Assembly (NCBI RefSeq): GCF_015471405.1
Contig: NZ_BLVZ01000025.1
Coordinates: 1-58,061, forward strand
DNA: 58,061 bases
Reading direction: 5' to 3'
From: Pseudomonas cichorii
Lineage (GTDB): Bacteria > Pseudomonadota > Gammaproteobacteria > Pseudomonadales > Pseudomonadaceae
The notes under the pieces were generated by a model. It was not told where the DNA came from. It did not search any database and was given only the letters and a program-made list of their open reading frames with translations. This document shows, in pieces, positions 17,976 through 26,131 of this stretch (its first letter is position 1; each line of letters begins with the position of its first letter). The position numbers were made by a program, and so were the translations under genes.

Positions 17976-18130
17976 GTAATGCTGATCAGTTAAGGCATAC
18001 ACAAAACTTGTGGGAGGCAGCTTGCTGGCGAAAAGGCCTGTGAAGTGCGGAAATTCTGCGCCTGTACGCTGAAGTCGCCAGCAAGCTGCCTCCCACAAAG
18101 TGGTTTATGACCTTAACTGATCGGCATTAC
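17976..18130. repeat. REPIN/MITE-like long palindrome, copy A
   Basis: The two ends form a long inverted repeat. The outer arms are TAATGCTGATCAGTTAAGG against its complement at 18111-18130. The inner arms are TTGTGGGAGGCAGCTTGCTGG (18008 on) against CCAGCAAGCTGCCTCCCACAA (18078-18098). The inner arm is a Pseudomonas REP-type sequence. The loop also reappears, inverted, in the element at 57843-57962, so the whole unit moves or is copied as one piece. It sits between two divergent genes, before olsB. Confidence 0.85.
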
Positions 18131-18258
18131 CCGTCACACAACCATCACCAAAGCTTCACCTCCATGACACGACTGCTCCCTAGCCTGCACATACAGCAAG
18201 CGCTTGGACAATTCAGTCAACCGGCCGCACTTGCATGGCTGGCTTATGGAGACTTCGC

Positions 18259-19014
18259 ATGACCCAGATTGCCCGCATCCGTGACAACACTTCTGACCGT
18301 CGTCTTCAGGCCGAGCGCCTGATCGGTACACACGCCCTGCAGGAAGCTCAGGCGTTGCGTTTCAGCGTGTTCAGCGAAGAATTCAACGCCCGTCTCAAAG
18401 GCGCTGAACTGGGTCTGGATATTGATGACTACGATGTCCACTGCTCGCATATCGGTGTTCGCGACCTCAACACCGGTCGCCTGGTCGCCACCACCCGTTT
18501 GCTCGATCACAAGGCCGCAAGCTCTCTGGGCCGTTTCTACAGCGAAGAAGAATTCAGCCTGCACGGCCTGCTGCACCTGCAAGGCCCTATCCTGGAGCTG
18601 GGCCGCACCTGCGTTGACCCGGCCTACCGCAACGGTGGCACCATCGCCGTGTTGTGGAGCGAACTGGCAGAAGTCCTCAATGAAGGCGGTTACAGCTACC
18701 TGATGGGCTGCGCCAGTATTCCGATGCAAGACGGCGGCATTCAGGCTCACGCGATCATGCAGCGCTTGCGCGAACGCTATCTGTGTACCGAGAACCTGCG
18801 GGCTGAACCCAAGAACCCGCTGCCGACACTCGACATTCCCGGTAACGTGATCTGCGAGATGCCACCACTGCTCAAGGCGTACATGCGCCTGGGTGCGAAG
18901 ATCTGTGGCGAGCCTTGCTGGGATGAAGATTTCCAGGTCGCCGATGTGTTCATCCTGCTCAAGCGCGACGAGTTGTGCCCGCGCTATGCCCGTCACTTCA
19001 AGGCAGCCGTGTGA
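18259..19014 (+). CDS. olsB: L-ornithine N-alpha-acyltransferase OlsB
   Basis: 251 residues from the ATG at 18259, which has GGAGA seven bases before it; an in-frame start eight codons upstream is less likely. The sequence is a GNAT-fold acyl-ACP acyltransferase of the OlsB/hemolysin-like type (EAQALRFSVFSEEF near the start; LELGRTCVDPAYRNGG around the acyl-donor site). Known reaction: transfer of a 3-hydroxyacyl group from ACP to the alpha-amino group of ornithine, giving lyso-ornithine lipid. The next gene, overlapping by one base, is the matching O-acyltransferase, so the pair makes complete ornithine lipid at the inner membrane. In other bacteria the pathway responds to phosphate limitation, but I see no convincing Pho box here. 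Confidence 0.9.
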   Translation: MTQIARIRDNTSDRRLQAERLIGTHALQEAQALRFSVFSEEFNARLKGAELGLDIDDYDVHCSHIGVRDLNTGRLVATTRLLDHKAASSLGRFYSEEEFSLHGLLHLQGPILELGRTCVDPAYRNGGTIAVLWSELAEVLNEGGYSYLMGCASIPMQDGGIQAHAIMQRLRERYLCTENLRAEPKNPLPTLDIPGNVICEMPPLLKAYMRLGAKICGEPCWDEDFQVADVFILLKRDELCPRYARHFKAAV

Positions 19015-19805
19015 TGAGCCGCCTGCGCAGCCATGCGCGTGTTGCACGGGTGTTGCTGGTGATTGCTGTGGGGCTGACAATTGCCGCAGCCTTTGCGGTG
19101 ATGGAGCGTCTGAAAGTCGGCAGTTCCATGGAGCGCCGACAACGCTGGACTCGCTGGTTCATGGCACGCTTGACCAACGCCCTGCCCTTTCGGGTGACGG
19201 TCAGCGGCAAGCTGCCGACTCAGCCAATGCTGTGGGTCAGCAATCATGTGTCATGGACGGATATTCCGCTGCTGGGCATGCTCGCTCCGCTGTCGTTTCT
19301 GTCCAAGGCCGAGGTACGGACCTGGCCGGTTGCAGGCTGGCTGGCGCTCAAGGCGGGAACCCTGTTCATTCGTCGTGGCTCGGGCGACAGCCGCCTGATC
19401 CAGCGGCAGATGGGCAGCCATCTGCAACACGGCACGCCATTGGTGATTTTCCCGGAAGGCACCACCACCGATGGCCGCGCCCTGCGCACCTTCCACGGTC
19501 GCCTGCTGTCCAGCGCCATCGAAACCGGTGTGGCCTTGCAGCCAGTGGCGATTGCTTACTCGCGTAACGGCAAGCCTGATCCGATTGCGCCGTTCATTGG
19601 CGATGACGATCTGCTGTCACACTTGCGTCGCCTGTTCGCCAACGATCAGGGTGATGTGCATATCCATCTGCTGGAGCCGATCCCCACTGCCGGCCTGGAA
19701 CGTGCAGCCCTGGCCTTCAAGGCACAACAGGCGGTTCAAGTGGCGTTGTTCGGTGAGGCCGTTCAGCCGAACGAAGTGGTATCGCGCCCAGCCAGGGCTG
19801 CTTGA
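19014..19805 (+). CDS. olsA: Lyso-ornithine lipid O-acyltransferase OlsA
   Basis: 263 residues; ATG overlaps the olsB stop (TGATG). An N-terminal hydrophobic helix (about 10-30) anchors it in the inner membrane. Acyltransferase boxes are plain: NHVSWTD (His78, Asp83), the FIRRGSGDS substrate box at about 118-126, and FPEGT (146-150). Known role: acylation of the 3-hydroxyl of lyso-ornithine lipid, or of lysophosphatidic acid in some relatives, from acyl-ACP. The 3' end overlaps the convergent ACP phosphodiesterase gene by 43 bases, so the two mRNAs are antisense to each other there. Confidence 0.88.
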   Translation: MSRLRSHARVARVLLVIAVGLTIAAAFAVMERLKVGSSMERRQRWTRWFMARLTNALPFRVTVSGKLPTQPMLWVSNHVSWTDIPLLGMLAPLSFLSKAEVRTWPVAGWLALKAGTLFIRRGSGDSRLIQRQMGSHLQHGTPLVIFPEGTTTDGRALRTFHGRLLSSAIETGVALQPVAIAYSRNGKPDPIAPFIGDDDLLSHLRRLFANDQGDVHIHLLEPIPTAGLERAALAFKAQQAVQVALFGEAVQPNEVVSRPARAA

Positions 19806-20362
19806 GCGAAGTCCTGCAACAGCGGATAGAACTCGTCGAAATCCGCACTCAAGGGTTGGTACAGCGCCTGCAATTCCTGCATGGCGCCCGCCAACCCTTC
19901 AGGCCGTGACAGACGCCTGGAAATCCCGCCCAGCACTTGTTCCAGCACTTCGAAATCCCGGTATGAGCCCAGCCAGTCCTGTGCCGCCATGCGAGGCGCA
20001 ATCAGTGCCAGCCGCTCGGGCAATTGGCGCTCGGCGGCCAATGCGCCGTACACCTTGCGGGTGAAGGCTTCCAGAGGAACGTCGGCATAGCGGTGCCAGT
20101 CCCGTGCCAGGCAATGGTCGAAAAAGACATCCAGCATGATCCCCGCATAACGCCGCCGCTGCGCCGGGAAACGAGCCATCGCGTCCTTGATCAGCGGGTG
20201 GTTGTCGGTGAATGAATCGATGCTGCGATGCAGTCGGATCGAGGCTTCAAGTTCCGCAGGAAAACGCCCCGGCAAAGGCCCTTTGACGAAGTCGCCATAC
20301 AGGCTGCCGAGCAATTGGGCGGGCCGCTGGCCGCCAAGATGAAGGTGCGCGAGGTAATTCAT
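19763..20362 (-). CDS. acpH: Acyl carrier protein phosphodiesterase (AcpH/DUF479)
   Basis: 199 residues starting MNYLAHLHLGG, with GDFVKG (about 23-28), LHRSIDSFTDNHP and MLDVFFDHCLARDW, the conserved His/Asp-rich boxes of the HD-like AcpH family. E. coli AcpH is of similar length. Known reaction: removal of 4'-phosphopantetheine from holo-ACP, giving apo-ACP. It is transcribed towards olsA and overlaps its last 43 bases. Both olsB and olsA use acyl-ACP, so the neighbourhood is thematically consistent, although a functional link is only inferred. Confidence 0.85.
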   Translation of the reverse strand: MNYLAHLHLGGQRPAQLLGSLYGDFVKGPLPGRFPAELEASIRLHRSIDSFTDNHPLIKDAMARFPAQRRRYAGIMLDVFFDHCLARDWHRYADVPLEAFTRKVYGALAAERQLPERLALIAPRMAAQDWLGSYRDFEVLEQVLGGISRRLSRPEGLAGAMQELQALYQPLSADFDEFYPLLQDFAQAALAGRDTTSFG

Positions 20363-20398
20363 GGAGCAAAGCCTACGCCGTTTTCAGGGGGCAGGTCC

Positions 20399-20505
20399 AT
20401 ATATCGTTATAACCCGATATACCGATTCGATCCTTGCTTAGCGCAATTCCATATTTGTATATCGCGAAATACAGATATAAGGTTCGCTCCATCGCGATAT
20501 ACCGT
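20399..20505 (+). promoter_or_regulatory. Likely PyeR operator/promoter region
   Basis: Half-sites of one palindrome recur in this AT-rich stretch: TATATCG at 20400 and 20458, and CGATATA at 20415 and 20495, each of the latter followed by CCG. The first pair forms TATATCG-N8-CGATATA. The region sits directly before the ArsR-type gene pyeR, so autorepression is likely. TTGCTT at 20434, with TATATC 18 bases on, could be the promoter, overlapping an operator half-site. Confidence 0.6.
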
Positions 20506-20518
20506 TAGTGAGAACGAC

Positions 20519-20833
20519 ATGACCATCGACCTCGACGAAATAATAAAAGCCCTGGCGCACCCCTTGCGCCGCGAGATCCTGACCTGGCTAAAAGATCCAC
20601 GAGCCAGCTTCCCGACTCAAGAGTACTCCATCGAACACGGCGTCTGCGCCGGTCAGATCGATCAGCGTGCGGGCCTGTCGCAATCCACGGTTTCTGCCCA
20701 CTTGGCCACCCTGCAACGCGCAGGCCTGATCAGCAGCAAAAAGGTCGGCCAATGGCATTTCTTCAGACGTAATGAAGAAGTCATCGCAGCCTTCGTCAAA
20801 GCCCTGGTGCAAGAACTGGACAACCAGCCTTGA
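20519..20833 (+). CDS. pyeR: ArsR-family repressor PyeR
   Basis: 104 residues; winged-helix regulator (ALAHPLRREILTWLKD; recognition helix in GLSQSTVSAHLATLQRAGLI; wing KKVGQWHFFRRNE). It has a single Cys and no ELCVCDL-type site, so it is a non-classical, probably metal-independent member, as described for PyeR of P. aeruginosa. Genome order (ArsR, MFS, xenobiotic reductase) is the same as the pyeR-pyeM-xenB operon. The stop is 26 bases before the likely GTG of pyeM. Palindromic half-sites upstream suggest autoregulation. A possible upstream in-frame extension lacks a sensible start signal. Confidence 0.85.
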   Translation: MTIDLDEIIKALAHPLRREILTWLKDPRASFPTQEYSIEHGVCAGQIDQRAGLSQSTVSAHLATLQRAGLISSKKVGQWHFFRRNEEVIAAFVKALVQELDNQP

Positions 20834-20859
20834 AGCCCGGCCCCAACAGGAGAAGCTAC

Positions 20860-22026
20860 GTGCCCTTACCTCTACTTATTCTGGCCCTGAGCGCCTTTGC
20901 CATCGGCACTACCGAATTCGTCATCATGGGCCTGCTGCCCAATGTTGCCGCCGACCTGGGGGTTTCGATCCCCGGTGCCGGCTGGCTGGTGACCGGTTAT
21001 GCCCTCGGGGTCGCCATTGGTGCCCCGTTCATGGCACTGGCCACGGCCAAGCTACCGCGCAAGGCCGCACTGGTCACGCTGATGGGAATTTTCATCATCG
21101 GCAACCTGCTTTGCGCTGTCGCCAGCGACTACAACGTGCTGATGTTCGCCCGTGTCGTGACAGCCCTGTGCCATGGCGCATTCTTCGGGATCGGTTCGGT
21201 GGTTGCCGCAGGCCTGGTCCCGGCCAACCGCCGCGCCTCTGCCGTGGCCTTGATGTTCACTGGCCTGACTCTCGCCAACGTACTGGGCGTACCGCTGGGC
21301 ACCGCGCTGGGCCAGTACGCCGGCTGGCGTTCGACCTTCTGGGCCGTGACCGTTATAGGCATCGTGGCTTTCATCGGCCTGATCCGCTTTCTGCCGACCA
21401 ACCGCAATGAAGAAAAGCTCGACATGCGCGCCGAACTGGCAGCGCTCAAAGGTGCCGGCATCTGGTTGTCATTGAGCATGACCGCGCTGTTCGCAGCCTC
21501 GATGTTCACTCTGTTTACCTACGTCGCACCGTTGCTGGGTGATGTCACGGGTGTCTCGCCCAAAGGCGTGACCTGGACCTTGCTGCTCATTGGCCTGGGC
21601 CTGACCGTGGGCAACGTCATTGGCGGCAAGATGGCCGACCGTCGCGTCTCGACCACCTTGATCGGCGTATTCATTGCCATGGCCGTGGTGTCCACCGCTC
21701 TGAGCTGGACCAGCGTGGCGCTGATCCCGACCGAGATCACGCTGTTCCTCTGGGCGGTTGCCTCCTTTGCTGCGGTGCCTGCCCTGCAGATCAATGTCGT
21801 GACCTTCGGCAAGGCCGCGCCGAATCTGGTTTCAACCCTGAATATCGGTGCCTTCAACGTCGGCAATGCGCTGGGCGCCTGGGTCGGTGGCAGCGTCATC
21901 GCCCATGGCCTGGGCCTGACCAGCGTGCCACTGGCCGCCGCTGTGCTGGCCGTGCTCGCACTGCTGGTCACCCTGATTACTTTCCGCCAGACCGCCAATC
22001 CCGATCTGGCTCCTGCTACCAATTGA
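20860..22026 (+). CDS. pyeM: MFS transporter PyeM (DHA1-type)
   Basis: 388 residues from the GTG at 20860, which has AGGAGA six bases before it; a TTG at 20830 overlaps the pyeR stop but lacks such a signal. About twelve hydrophobic segments. The N-terminus (LALSAFAIGTTEFVIMGLLP) and LPRKAALV after the second helix are typical of the AraJ/YdhP-type drug:H+ antiporters. Middle gene of a pyeR-pyeM-xenB operon. Expected to export a small molecule, perhaps the compound sensed by PyeR; the substrate is not known from sequence. Confidence 0.85.
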   Translation: MPLPLLILALSAFAIGTTEFVIMGLLPNVAADLGVSIPGAGWLVTGYALGVAIGAPFMALATAKLPRKAALVTLMGIFIIGNLLCAVASDYNVLMFARVVTALCHGAFFGIGSVVAAGLVPANRRASAVALMFTGLTLANVLGVPLGTALGQYAGWRSTFWAVTVIGIVAFIGLIRFLPTNRNEEKLDMRAELAALKGAGIWLSLSMTALFAASMFTLFTYVAPLLGDVTGVSPKGVTWTLLLIGLGLTVGNVIGGKMADRRVSTTLIGVFIAMAVVSTALSWTSVALIPTEITLFLWAVASFAAVPALQINVVTFGKAAPNLVSTLNIGAFNVGNALGAWVGGSVIAHGLGLTSVPLAAAVLAVLALLVTLITFRQTANPDLAPATN

Positions 22027-22047
22027 TCACTTAAGAGGGTTCGACGC

Positions 22048-23097
22048 ATGACAACTATCTTTGACCCGATCACCGTAGGCGATCTGCAACTGCCTAACCG
22101 CATCATCATGGCGCCACTGACGCGCTGCCGTGCCGACGAAGGCCGGGTACCAAATGCGATGATGGCCGAGTACTACGTACAGCGCGCCTCGGCAGGCCTG
22201 ATCATCAGTGAAGCCACTTCCGTCACGCCGCTGGGCGTGGGCTACCCGGACACACCCGGTATCTGGTCCAACGATCAGGTTCGTGGCTGGAGCAATATCA
22301 CCAAGGCAGTTCATGGTGCTGGTGGCCGTATCGTCCTGCAACTGTGGCACGTAGGGCGTATTTCCCACCCTTCGTATCTGAACGGCGAAACACCTGTTGC
22401 GCCGAGTGCGATCAAGCCAGCGGGCCATGTCAGCCTGCTGCGCCCGATCTCCGACTTCGTGACACCACGCGCACTGGAGCTGGCGGAAATCGGTGATGTG
22501 ATCGAGGCCTACCGTATTGGTGCAGAAAACGCCAAGGCTGCCGGTTTCGATGGTGTGGAGATCCATGCCGCCAACGGTTACCTGCTCGATCAGTTCCTGC
22601 AAAGCAGCACCAATCAGCGCAACGATCAGTACGGTGGCTCTCTGGAGAACCGTGCCCGTCTGCTGCTGGAAGTGACCGACGCAATCATCGAAATCTGGGG
22701 CGCCGGCCGTGTCGGTGTGCATCTGGCACCACGCGCAGACTCCCATGACATGGGTGATGCCAACCTGGCCGAAACCTTTGGCTATGTGGCGACCGAACTG
22801 GGCAAGCGTGGCATCGCGTTCCTGTGCGCACGTGAGAAGGAAGCAGGCGACAGCCTTGGGCCAAAACTGAAGAAAGCGTTCGGTGGCGTGTACATCGTCA
22901 ACGAAAGATTCACCAAGGCCAGCAGTAATGCGTGGCTGGCAGAAGGCAAGGCCGATGCCGTCGCCTTCGGCGTGCCTTATATCGCCAACCCGGATCTGGT
23001 GGAACGCCTGGAAAAGGATGCCCCGCTGAACCCGGCCAATCCGGAAACCTTCTACGGTAAAGGCCCGGTCGGTTATATCGACTATCCGCGCCTTTAA
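22048..23097 (+). CDS. xenB: Xenobiotic reductase XenB (Old Yellow Enzyme family)
   Basis: 349 residues, the length of known XenB proteins. FMN-barrel features: FDPITVGDLQLPNRI and MAPLTRCRA at the start, LQLWHVGRISHP, and the substrate-binding pair His173 and Asn176 (EIHAANGYLLDQF), followed by NQRNDQYGGSLENR. The C-terminus GPVGYIDYPRL matches the family. Known reaction: NADPH-dependent reduction of activated C=C bonds, nitrate esters and nitroaromatics in the cytoplasm. Last gene of the pyeR operon, closed by a strong terminator. Confidence 0.92.
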   Translation: MTTIFDPITVGDLQLPNRIIMAPLTRCRADEGRVPNAMMAEYYVQRASAGLIISEATSVTPLGVGYPDTPGIWSNDQVRGWSNITKAVHGAGGRIVLQLWHVGRISHPSYLNGETPVAPSAIKPAGHVSLLRPISDFVTPRALELAEIGDVIEAYRIGAENAKAAGFDGVEIHAANGYLLDQFLQSSTNQRNDQYGGSLENRARLLLEVTDAIIEIWGAGRVGVHLAPRADSHDMGDANLAETFGYVATELGKRGIAFLCAREKEAGDSLGPKLKKAFGGVYIVNERFTKASSNAWLAEGKADAVAFGVPYIANPDLVERLEKDAPLNPANPETFYGKGPVGYIDYPRL

Positions 23098-23116
23098 CAG
23101 CAATAAGCATCACAAG

Positions 23117-23145
23117 ACCCTGACTCGAAAGAGCCAGGGTTTCTT
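23117..23145 (+). terminator. Rho-independent terminator after xenB
   Basis: ACCCTGACTC, GAAA loop, GAGCCAGGGT, then TTCTT: a ten-pair stem with one mismatch. Confidence 0.85.
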
Positions 23146-23162
23146 GCATCGAAACACTTTAC

Positions 23163-23900
23163 TTACTTTGTACTTTCAACCACGCCCTGCACATTACCGT
23201 CTGCATCCGTGATCGTGCCATCGGCCAACTTCCAGCGGCCATCGGGATACTTCACAGAACCATCGGCCAGTAACCAGGTGCCATCTTTATACAGATAGCT
23301 ACCATCCGCATATTGTGTGGTTCCATCGGCATGCACGATAGTACCGTCCACTTTCTGCACCGTGCCGTCAGGACTGGTGACCGATTGCCCTTGTGCATCG
23401 GCAACACTCCCATTGGGATAAGTGACGGTCCCGTTGGGGTTGAATACGCTATTGAGCGGATGGACCAATTGCAGAACGCCCGTTGCCGTATTGATCACGT
23501 TCAATGTTGTTTCCAGACGCGATGGGCGTGCAGGCACAGGCGGCAGACTTGAAGCGCCGACAGTGGGTGCAGAGCCACTGGATACAGGTTTTGGCGGGAC
23601 AGGCTTTGCAGGTGTCGGCTTGACCGGCGGCTTTGGAGGAAGTACCGGTTTGACCGGTGGTCTGGGAGGTGCCACAGGCTTGACTGGAGGCCGCTGCGGC
23701 CGGACGGGAAACTTGGGTGGCTTGGTTGGCGGTATGACCGACTTGGGTGGCTTTACTCCCACGGGCGGCCTTTGTTGCAACTCCGCAAACTTGCCGGAAT
23801 CCGCGTGTACATCCGCCACATCGCCATAACTTTCGGCACTGTCCTCGACAGCATTGAACATTTCATTCTCTACATCTTTCATATTCTTGATTCCATTCAT
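23163..23900 (-). CDS. Proline-rich protein with a twelve-fold DG heptad repeat, function unknown
   Basis: 245 residues; ATG at 23900 with AGGAG eight bases before it. Three parts are visible. Residues 1-42 are acidic and polar. Residues 43-110 are proline-rich with repeats of the type PPRPPVKPV and PPKPPVKP. After a short hydrophobic stretch (about 130-150) comes an array in which Gly recurs every seven residues (one step of eight), in units such as VDGTIVH, ADGTTQY, ADGSYLY, KDGTWLL. No signal peptide, catalytic motif or recognised domain. The periodicity suggests a repetitive beta-structure such as a solenoid or roll; the proline part could be a stalk or SH3-like ligand. The upstream DNA is AT-rich. 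It stands alone between xenB and a coiled-coil protein. Function not assigned. Confidence 0.75.
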   Translation of the reverse strand: MNGIKNMKDVENEMFNAVEDSAESYGDVADVHADSGKFAELQQRPPVGVKPPKSVIPPTKPPKFPVRPQRPPVKPVAPPRPPVKPVLPPKPPVKPTPAKPVPPKPVSSGSAPTVGASSLPPVPARPSRLETTLNVINTATGVLQLVHPLNSVFNPNGTVTYPNGSVADAQGQSVTSPDGTVQKVDGTIVHADGTTQYADGSYLYKDGTWLLADGSVKYPDGRWKLADGTITDADGNVQGVVESTK

Positions 23901-24124
23901 TATTGAAACTCCTGTTTAAAACCGCACCTCCACAGTAATGCCTGCGCCTGTCTATTTCGTATATTTATTTATCGAGTTAACTTTTATTTAACAGCCTGGA
24001 ACAGGCTTTATTAAAAAAAAAATCAATCACCTGTAAAAAACAGTCTCATTACAATAGAAACGTGCATGGCAGAGTATCTTTTCGCACTGTCCAGGCGAAT
24101 ATCACTGTACCAAGGCGAGAAACC

Positions 24125-24160
24125 TGAAAATGGGCCAGCCCGCAACAGAGTTGCTGCGGG
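24125..24160 (-). terminator. Probable terminator of the coiled-coil protein gene
   Basis: On the minus strand CCCGCA and TGCGGG form a GC-rich stem (24139-24160) followed by TTTTC. The stem is short and the loop is ten bases, so confidence is moderate. Confidence 0.5.
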
Positions 24161-24174
24161 CCGGGCTTTACGTC

Positions 24175-25029
24175 TTACCGACTGGCGTTGATCTGCTGCG
24201 ACAACGTCTGGATCTGGCTGGTCAGGGTGTTGATGTTGCGGGTCACCTGAGCACGAAAGGCATCGAACTCGGCAGTATTGCCAGCCGCCGAAGGAGCCGG
24301 TCGATTTTCCTGCTCGCTCTTGAGCACCACCAGATCCTGCTCAAGACGCTCGATGGCCGCCGAGGGGTTACCCTGTTTTTTCAGGGTCGCCACATCGGTA
24401 CTCAGGCTCTTGAGCTGGGCATCGAGTCTGGCCTGATCGCTCTGTGCGGCTTTCAGATCCGGCAATGCCGTCTTGAGGGCCGTCAGTTCGATCGCAACGT
24501 TCTTGAGCTGCTCCTGCAACTGCGCGTTGTCGTGCTGTTGTTGCGCAGCTTGCGAGGATATCTGCTCCAGGCGCTTGTCCAGGCTGCTTTGCTGCCCTTC
24601 GACACCTTCGCGCTGCTTGTCCTGATCTTCCAGTTGCGCCTCAAGCAGCTTGATGCGCTGCTTGAGCGCCTCGCCATCGCTGCTCAGCGATTCGGTCGCA
24701 ACCACCTTGCCGGAAATGTCCTGCAGGCGGCCTGCCGCTTCTTCACTGATGCGTGCAAAACTTTCCTGGGTGGCGACCAGTTGCTGTTCCATCAGGGAAA
24801 CCTGCTGGAAACTCCACCAGCCCAGGCCACAGAACGCAATGAACAAGGCGCCCACCAAAGCCCAGAGCGGCCCGGTACTCGGCCCTTTGACCTTGGCCAC
24901 CGGCGTGCTGCGCGAGTAGACCGTCGTACGCTCACGGGCGCCCTTGGTCGGGACGAAATCATCGTCATCGTCGTCCTTGGCGCTGAGGTTCGGAACGTCA
25001 TCGACGTCGTCGTATGGATCGTTACGCAT
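24175..25029 (-). CDS. Single-pass membrane protein with long periplasmic coiled coil
   Basis: 284 residues from the ATG at 25029 (AAGGG six bases before); a 56-codon upstream extension is open but runs into the neighbouring gene and has no SD. The N-terminal 45 residues are very acidic (DDVDDVPNL, DDDDDDF). One transmembrane helix follows (LWALVGALFIAFCGLGWW, about 54-71). From about 75 to the end it is a Gln/Glu/Leu-rich coiled coil. Similar Pseudomonas proteins are often labelled ATPase, but no Walker motif is present here. A structural or scaffold role at the inner membrane is the most that can be said. Downstream of the SDR gene in the same direction, 67 bases apart. Confidence 0.75.
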   Translation of the reverse strand: MRNDPYDDVDDVPNLSAKDDDDDDFVPTKGARERTTVYSRSTPVAKVKGPSTGPLWALVGALFIAFCGLGWWSFQQVSLMEQQLVATQESFARISEEAAGRLQDISGKVVATESLSSDGEALKQRIKLLEAQLEDQDKQREGVEGQQSSLDKRLEQISSQAAQQQHDNAQLQEQLKNVAIELTALKTALPDLKAAQSDQARLDAQLKSLSTDVATLKKQGNPSAAIERLEQDLVVLKSEQENRPAPSAAGNTAEFDAFRAQVTRNINTLTSQIQTLSQQINASR

Positions 25030-25096
25030 GGGTAACCCTTTAAAAGGAAACTGTTGAAACCAAAGGTGCGCAGTATAACCGGGCTCTGTTGCCGTT

Positions 25097-26095
25097 TCAG
25101 CGCGAACCACCTTGCTGAGCCGACCACCAGCCACAGAACTCATCCAGCGCAGCCCAGAGGCTGACCTTCGGCTGGTAATCCAGATAATGCCTGGCACGGC
25201 TTATATCAAGCGTGAAGTCCTTGTTCATGACCTGCATTCCCAACCTCGACAGGGTGGGTTCAGGTCGGCCAGGCCACAACAGGCATGCGCCCTCGTTGAT
25301 AGCAGCTGCGGCATACGCCAGCCGGTATGAGCGATAGCGCGTGACCTGCGGCAACTGCATCTGACGCATGACATAGTTGATGGCATCCCACAGCGGAACC
25401 GGCGCGCCATTACTGATGTTGTAGGCCTTGCCCAGCGCCGAGCCCGTTACCAGCAAACTGCTTGCCATGGCCTCGTTGAGATTCTGCATGCTGGTGAAGT
25501 CCACCACGTTCAAGCCATTGCCCACGATTGCCAGGCGTTTCTTGCGTTGCATGTGCAGCAGGCGCGGGAAAATGCTGGTGTCGCCCGCGCCCGTTACAAA
25601 ACGCGGCCGCAAGGCGATGACTTCAAGCCCGAACTCTTCAGCGCCAAACACCTTTTGTTCAGCCAGATACTTGGTGCTGGCGTAGTGATTGTGCAAGCGC
25701 CTTGGCACTTGCTCTTCCTTGATGTCGCGGTGCGAACGTCCGTCGAAATAGATCGACGGTGACGAAAGATGGACAAGCCTGCGCACTCTTTGTTTCAGAC
25801 AGGCCTCGACAATGTTCTCGGTGAGCTGCACATTGCCCTGGACAAAATCCTGCCGAGTGCCCCATACACCGACCGCGCCGGCGCAATGCACCACGGCTTC
25901 CACGTCATGACACAAGGCCTTGACCAGTTCCGGGTCCGCCAGATCACCCTGAATGAATTCGGCTCCGCGTCGTACCAGATGCTCGACACCTGTGGCCCGA
26001 CGACCATTGATGCGCACGCTCATGCCCTGCTCCAGAGCAAAACGCGCAAAGCGTCCGCCGATGAAGCCGCTTGCGCCGGTGACCAGAATCTTCAT
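25097..26095 (-). CDS. NAD-dependent epimerase/3beta-HSD-type extended SDR
   Basis: 332 residues; TGASGFIGG (6-14) binds the dinucleotide, LSSPS (110-114) supplies the catalytic Ser/Thr area and YASTK (Tyr138, Lys142) the active-site pair. The C-terminal half (LRPRFVTGAGDTSIFPRLL; YNISNGAPVPLWDAI) is typical of the 3beta-hydroxysteroid dehydrogenase/OleD-like branch. The substrate is unknown; sugar nucleotides, beta-keto acids and sterol-like compounds are all possible. GGGAG lies before the start. It may be cotranscribed with the coiled-coil gene downstream. Confidence 0.82.
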   Translation of the reverse strand: MKILVTGASGFIGGRFARFALEQGMSVRINGRRATGVEHLVRRGAEFIQGDLADPELVKALCHDVEAVVHCAGAVGVWGTRQDFVQGNVQLTENIVEACLKQRVRRLVHLSSPSIYFDGRSHRDIKEEQVPRRLHNHYASTKYLAEQKVFGAEEFGLEVIALRPRFVTGAGDTSIFPRLLHMQRKKRLAIVGNGLNVVDFTSMQNLNEAMASSLLVTGSALGKAYNISNGAPVPLWDAINYVMRQMQLPQVTRYRSYRLAYAAAAINEGACLLWPGRPEPTLSRLGMQVMNKDFTLDISRARHYLDYQPKVSLWAALDEFCGWWSAQQGGSR

Positions 26096-26131
26096 TTACC
26101 GCTCCCACATTTCATATGTCTTCACTGACGC

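Noticed and set aside
17904..18098. 65-codon N-terminal extension of the serine hydrolase
   Set aside because: Its codons lie largely in a repeated palindromic element, and the downstream ATG gives a clean signal peptide.
20228..20518. Long N-terminal extension of PyeR
   Set aside because: It would cover the operator-like repeats and part of acpH; the HTH starts naturally after the ATG at 20519.
23313..23900. CRISPR-like repetition in the DNA of the DG-repeat and proline-rich protein
   Set aside because: The repetition is protein-coding (seven-residue units), with no spacer structure; no CRISPR array was found in the window.
24130..25035. 301-codon open frame opposite the coiled-coil gene
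   Set aside because: Shadow frame; Leu/Arg/Gln-rich composition is the mirror of the coiled coil and no SD is present.
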